Shown piece by piece: positions 6,002 through 8,933 of a stretch of 8,933 bases of DNA. The DNA comes from an uncultured Lachnospiraceae bacterium (GTDB lineage Bacteria; Bacillota; Clostridia; Lachnospirales; Lachnospiraceae). The stretch is from positions 4,122 through 13,054 of the forward strand of contig CAJUPT010000078.1 in the NCBI GenBank assembly GCA_910588405.1, written 5' to 3'. The stretch's first letter is position 1; every line of letters starts with the position of its first letter. Under the pieces are notes generated by a model that was given only the letters and a program-made list of their open reading frames with translations, did not search any database and had not been told where the DNA came from. A program made the position numbers and the translations under genes.

Positions 6002-6988
6002 ATGAATTTAAGAGAAAACGCTATGGCGATTTTAAACCGGCAGCAGCCGGATTTCTACGGAGATTTGATGAACGCGATCCAGCTGGTTCCGGACCCGGTT
6101 CTTATGGACAATAGGGTGCCTCAGGATGGCTTGGAGCATCCTGATTCTTGGGGTACTATTTATATCTTCAAGCCCGGCTCACCGGGCCCCCATCCTCATG
6201 TCAATGATTCCAATGCGGTAATCAAGGACATCGAAAAATGGGAGGAACAGATAAAGGTTCCTGATCTGGATCATCTGGATTTTTCCGAAGCAAAAAAGGT
6301 AGCCGATTCTGTGGACAGAAAAGAAAAATTTGTGGGCTTTATGTTCAGCGGCGGTCTGTTTGAGCGTTCTCATCATCTGATGGGTATGGAAAATGCATTG
6401 ATTAATTATATGGACTATCCTGATGAGATGGCGGCACTTTTGCGGGTGATTGCGGATTATAAGATTAAATATATTAGACTGATGGCAAAGGAAGTTCATC
6501 CGGATATCATCTTTTATCATGATGATTGGGGTTCCAAGCAGAATCTGTTCCTGCCGCCCCGTATCTGGAGGGCTATTATCAAGCCTCTTCAGAAGGAGAT
6601 ATCAGACGTTATTCACGAGTGCGGCATGATTTATATGCATCATGCGGATTGTATCTGTCAGCCGATTGTCACCGATATGGTGGAGATTGGCGTGGATATC
6701 TGGCAGGGTGTAATCGCACAGAATGATATTGTGGAAATTCAGCGTATTACTGAAGGAAAGCTGGCTATGGTGGGTGGAATCGACGGACCGAAGGTAGATA
6801 TCGAGAATATCACTGAGGAGCAGATTCGCGCTGAGGTTCGGAGAGCCATCGATACATATTGTCCGGGCGGTCGTTTCTTCCCTTCTATCCCTAACGGAAT
6901 CTGTTTCAGAGAGTGGAATAATTCGATTGTAATGGATGAATTAGAGAAATACGGAAGACAGTTTGCTTTAGAGCATCCTGTTGGATAA
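6002..6988 (+). CDS. Uroporphyrinogen decarboxylase family protein (copy 2)
   Basis: 328 aa from the ATG at 6002, with AAAGGAG 6 nt upstream. An in-frame ATG at 5936 would overlap the preceding gene by 44 bases and lacks a site of this quality. The gene starts 22 nt after the previous stop, so the two are almost certainly co-transcribed. It is a divergent paralogue of its neighbour: without gaps, its MHHADCICQ region aligns to FHNCGRCED, so H214 matches H225 and C219 matches C230, while C227 becomes D216. It shares LAMVGGID (254-261), the AIDT-x-x-PGG block (282-290) and C-terminal EKYGRQF (316-322). Like copy 1 it lacks the APGC cysteine (CPGGRFF, G290). The N-terminus is shorter. It may form a heteromer with copy 1 or act on a related substrate; neither can be shown from sequence. 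It is not HemE. Confidence 0.87.
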   Translation: MNLRENAMAILNRQQPDFYGDLMNAIQLVPDPVLMDNRVPQDGLEHPDSWGTIYIFKPGSPGPHPHVNDSNAVIKDIEKWEEQIKVPDLDHLDFSEAKKVADSVDRKEKFVGFMFSGGLFERSHHLMGMENALINYMDYPDEMAALLRVIADYKIKYIRLMAKEVHPDIIFYHDDWGSKQNLFLPPRIWRAIIKPLQKEISDVIHECGMIYMHHADCICQPIVTDMVEIGVDIWQGVIAQNDIVEIQRITEGKLAMVGGIDGPKVDIENITEEQIRAEVRRAIDTYCPGGRFFPSIPNGICFREWNNSIVMDELEKYGRQFALEHPVG

Positions 6989-6997
6989 TATAATCTG

Positions 6998-7040
6998 GCG
7001 CAGTGTGTTTTTGTAAGGAAATACACTGCGCTGATTTTTT
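6998..7040 (+). terminator. Intrinsic terminator of the URO-D pair operon
   Basis: GCGCAGTGTG (6998-7007) pairs with TACACTGCGC (7022-7031) with a terminal wobble and a 14-nt loop. TGA and then six T (7035-7040) follow. It lies 9 nt past the stop codon of copy 2. Confidence 0.92.
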
Positions 7041-7305
7041 CTGTTTTCCGAAATGTTATTATTTTGCGGAAATTTTGTTTTTATGTCATAATAGAGTTAA
7101 GAAACAGAAAAAAAGAACAGAAAGTAATTGCCTGTGTCCGGATAAAGTGAGATTTGACTAAAGTATGATTTTTGGTTGGATTTGCGGAAGACTGATTTGT
7201 AAAAGTCAGGGTTGTGCGCATGGAATCAAACAAAGAGGTTTGCTTAAATATAATGCGGTTGCTAGGGAATGATTGTTACGGAATGGTGATTAGGAGGCGG
7301 ATAAT
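7041..7305 (+). promoter_or_regulatory. Leader region upstream of the decarboxylase-family gene
   Basis: The stretch from the URO-D terminator to the decarboxylase start holds the candidate promoter at 7064-7092, a small hairpin (CAAAC/GTTTG near 7227-7243) and a possible 29-codon ORF. I recognise no riboswitch, T-box or tRNA. Confidence 0.5.
7064..7092 (+). promoter_or_regulatory. Candidate sigma-A promoter for the decarboxylase-family gene
   Basis: TTGCGG (7064-7069), a 17-nt spacer and CATAAT (7087-7092), with an extended -10 TG at 7084-7085. Transcription would start near 7099, leaving a leader of about 200 nt. An inverted repeat TTTCCG (7045-7050) / CGGAAA (7067-7072) overlaps the -35 and could be an operator. 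Confidence 0.5.
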
Positions 7306-7309
7306 ATGA
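7220..7309 (+). CDS. Possible 29-aa leader ORF overlapping the decarboxylase start
   Basis: ATG at 7220, 29 codons, stop TGA at 7307-7309 overlapping the next ATG in an ATGA arrangement typical of translational coupling. The peptide begins MESNKEVCLNIMRLLG and ends in a basic VIRRRII. The only candidate ribosome binding site is a weak CAGGG 8 nt upstream, and the downstream gene has its own strong AGGAGG (7292-7297). It has no recognisable domain and may be chance. Confidence 0.25.
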   Translation: MESNKEVCLNIMRLLGNDCYGMVIRRRII

Positions 7310-8853
7310 ACAAGGAAAACTGGCCGGACAGTGAATCACTTTATGAACGTCTGAAAAAATACGGCAAATCGGATTACTACCCTTTTCATATGCCGGGTCA
7401 TAAGCGAAAAGACATGGTCTTTGAAAATCCTTTTGACTGGGATATCACGGAGCTCGACGGTTTTGACGATCTCCATCATCCGACAGGTATTTTAAAGGAG
7501 GCAATGGAAGAGGCGGCGGCCTTTTATCAGAGCGACGCCTCTTATTTTCTCGTAAACGGAAGCAGCTGTGGGATTCTTGCGGCTATTTCCGCCGCCGTTC
7601 ATCCGGGCGATAAGCTTTTAATGGCCAGAAACTGCCATAAGTCTGTTTATCATGGGGCACTGGTAAATCAATTGGAGACGGCGTATCTATATCCGGATAT
7701 TTTAGAGGACTTTTCCTGTGCCGGAGGGATTACGGCGGAACAGACAGAAGCGGCATTGCGGCAGGATGTGGAGCGAAAAATCGGATGCGTCGTGATGACG
7801 TCTCCCACCTATGAAGGGCTGGTATCCGATGTGGAGAAAATCGCCGGGATTGTCCACAGTCATGGCGCTATTCTGATTGTGGATGAGGCCCATGGCGCTC
7901 ATTTTCCTTTTCATCCGGCGTTTCCCCGATCGGCCCTTACGCTGGGAGCAGACGCGGTGATTCAGAGTCTGCACAAAACGCTGCCTTCCCTGACGCAGAC
8001 GGCCCTTCTCCATATCAGGGGGGACAGGATCGACCGGAACAGGGTAGAGACTTATCTGCGTGTATATCAGAGCTCCAGTCCCTCTTATGTGCTGCTGGCC
8101 AGCATCGACCAGTGCATCCGGTTTATGACAGGCAGCAGGGGGAAGGAGGCTGTGGAGAGGTATGTGGAGCATCTTACGGATGTGAGGCAGAAGCTGTCCG
8201 GGCTGAAACAGATCAGGCTGCTGGATGAAAGGGTTGTGGGAAATTATGGAATTTATGGGCTGGACCCGGGGAAGCTGGTATTGGGAAGTGTTCGGCAAAA
8301 CGCTCCGGTGACGCCTTTTGCCGAATTATCTGTTGGAGGAGCCTGCATGACCGGGAAGGATCTGTACCGGCGGCTCCGGGAACGGTATCATTTGCAGCCG
8401 GAAATGTGTACGGATCGTTCGGTTACGCTGATGACATCCGTAAATGACAGCCGGCAGGGGTTTGATCGTCTGTTGGAAGCAGTGGAGGAAACAGACCGGG
8501 AAATGGATCAGAAAATGAGCCGGAAATCAGGCAGAGAATCAGATAATCGACAAAATAATATAAAGACAGAAAAAAGGATGAAAATAGAAGAAAACACCGA
8601 AAAGCCCATCGCCCGGCTGCCTATTTTCCTGGCTACCGCCGCTTCCTGTGAGTTGATTCCTTTGGAAGAAAGCCAGGGTCGAATCGCGGCGGAACTGGTC
8701 TGTCCTTATCCGCCCGGCATCCCCATACTGGTTCCGGGAGAGGAGATTACGGAAGCCTGTGCCGATCGGGTAAAGGCATATCTGGAACAGGGATTTGAGA
8801 TTCACGGAATCCGGACAGGGGGAAACAGATTTCAGATATCGGTGCTGAAATAA
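7306..8853 (+). CDS. Orn/Lys/Arg decarboxylase family PLP-dependent enzyme
   Basis: 515 aa, cytoplasmic. It is the compact Firmicutes type of fold-type I amino-acid decarboxylase without the wing domain of the large inducible enzymes. Visible parts: FHMPGHKR at 27-34; LVNGSSCGILAA at 82-93, the PLP phosphate region; DEAHGAHF at 193-200 with D193 for the pyridine nitrogen and H196; SLHKTL at 221-226 with K224 as the Schiff-base lysine; and a C-terminal Orn_DC_C-like domain with GRIAAELVCPYPPGIPILVPGE at about 458-479. Between them (about 393-435) sits a highly charged, low-complexity stretch rich in K, R, E and N, coded by A-rich DNA, which looks like a disordered linker. AGGAGG lies 8 nt before the ATG. 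The substrate (arginine, lysine or ornithine) cannot be assigned. Relatives in Bacillota (YaaO type) often precede nucleotide-kinase or DNA-replication genes, but the window ends before a neighbour can be seen. Confidence 0.9.
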   Translation: MNKENWPDSESLYERLKKYGKSDYYPFHMPGHKRKDMVFENPFDWDITELDGFDDLHHPTGILKEAMEEAAAFYQSDASYFLVNGSSCGILAAISAAVHPGDKLLMARNCHKSVYHGALVNQLETAYLYPDILEDFSCAGGITAEQTEAALRQDVERKIGCVVMTSPTYEGLVSDVEKIAGIVHSHGAILIVDEAHGAHFPFHPAFPRSALTLGADAVIQSLHKTLPSLTQTALLHIRGDRIDRNRVETYLRVYQSSSPSYVLLASIDQCIRFMTGSRGKEAVERYVEHLTDVRQKLSGLKQIRLLDERVVGNYGIYGLDPGKLVLGSVRQNAPVTPFAELSVGGACMTGKDLYRRLRERYHLQPEMCTDRSVTLMTSVNDSRQGFDRLLEAVEETDREMDQKMSRKSGRESDNRQNNIKTEKRMKIEENTEKPIARLPIFLATAASCELIPLEESQGRIAAELVCPYPPGIPILVPGEEITEACADRVKAYLEQGFEIHGIRTGGNRFQISVLK

Positions 8854-8933
8854 GACGCTGAAAAACAGAATTTTAGTGCTGACCGGACATGCCCAGGGAG
8901 ATTCTTTTTTAAAAATACTTCTATTTACAGGCC
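8854..8933. other. Downstream end of window, no feature seen
   Basis: These 80 bases after the decarboxylase stop contain no stem with a U-tract, no ribosome binding site and no ORF of note. The transcript may continue into a gene beyond the window. Confidence 0.5.

Noticed and set aside
4957..6988. HemE, the heme-pathway uroporphyrinogen decarboxylase
   Set aside because: Neither protein has the RQAGRY-type N-terminal motif of HemE, and both have His/Cys (or His/Asp/Cys) motifs of the methyltransferase-like branch.
7702..8298. 198-aa minus-strand ORF inside the decarboxylase gene
   Set aside because: It is antisense to conserved PLP-enzyme motifs and its translation is low-quality.

Overview
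The window looks like a chromosomal segment from an anaerobic Bacillota, most likely a Lachnospiraceae-type clostridium. The reasons are strong AGGAGG-type ribosome binding sites, intrinsic terminators with U-tracts, a type III pantothenate kinase, a small Firmicutes-type Orn/Lys/Arg decarboxylase, a CdaR/PucR-type regulator and a stand-alone FmdE-domain protein. This placement is an inference; no rRNA or other marker gene is present.

Layout. Positions 1-323 hold 3.2 copies of a 101-bp tandem repeat, each able to fold into nested hairpins. It runs into the ribosome binding site of a histidinol-dehydrogenase-family gene (340-1611, +). A bidirectional terminator separates that gene from the convergent type III pantothenate kinase gene coaX (1710-2477, -). 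A divergent spacer of about 300 bp leads to a small FmdE-domain gene (2777-3145, +). This gene converges on a PucR/CdaR-type regulator gene (3193-4659, -), and the two share a hairpin terminator that overlaps the end of the regulator's coding sequence. A second divergent spacer of about 300 bp precedes two tandem uroporphyrinogen-decarboxylase-family (MtaA/CmuA-like) genes (4957-5979 and 6002-6988, +), closed by a terminator. After a 317-bp leader with a promoter and a possible 29-codon coupled ORF comes a PLP-dependent Orn/Lys/Arg decarboxylase-family gene (7306-8853, +). The last 80 bases hold nothing identifiable.

How it fits together. hisD-like, coaX and the decarboxylase look like independent units. 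The middle block (FmdE protein, regulator, two URO-D-family proteins) looks like one locally regulated module. The regulator is divergent to the URO-D pair, and a GGGTAAA-type motif occurs in both spacers that would drive the FmdE gene and the URO-D pair. The URO-D proteins depart from the metal-ligand pattern expected of corrinoid methyltransferases, and no corrinoid protein is encoded here, so their substrate and chemistry are open. The hisD-family protein keeps every catalytic residue but has surrounding motifs that recall HisD-like diol dehydrogenases (HpsN type) rather than biosynthetic HisD. No other his gene is in the window.
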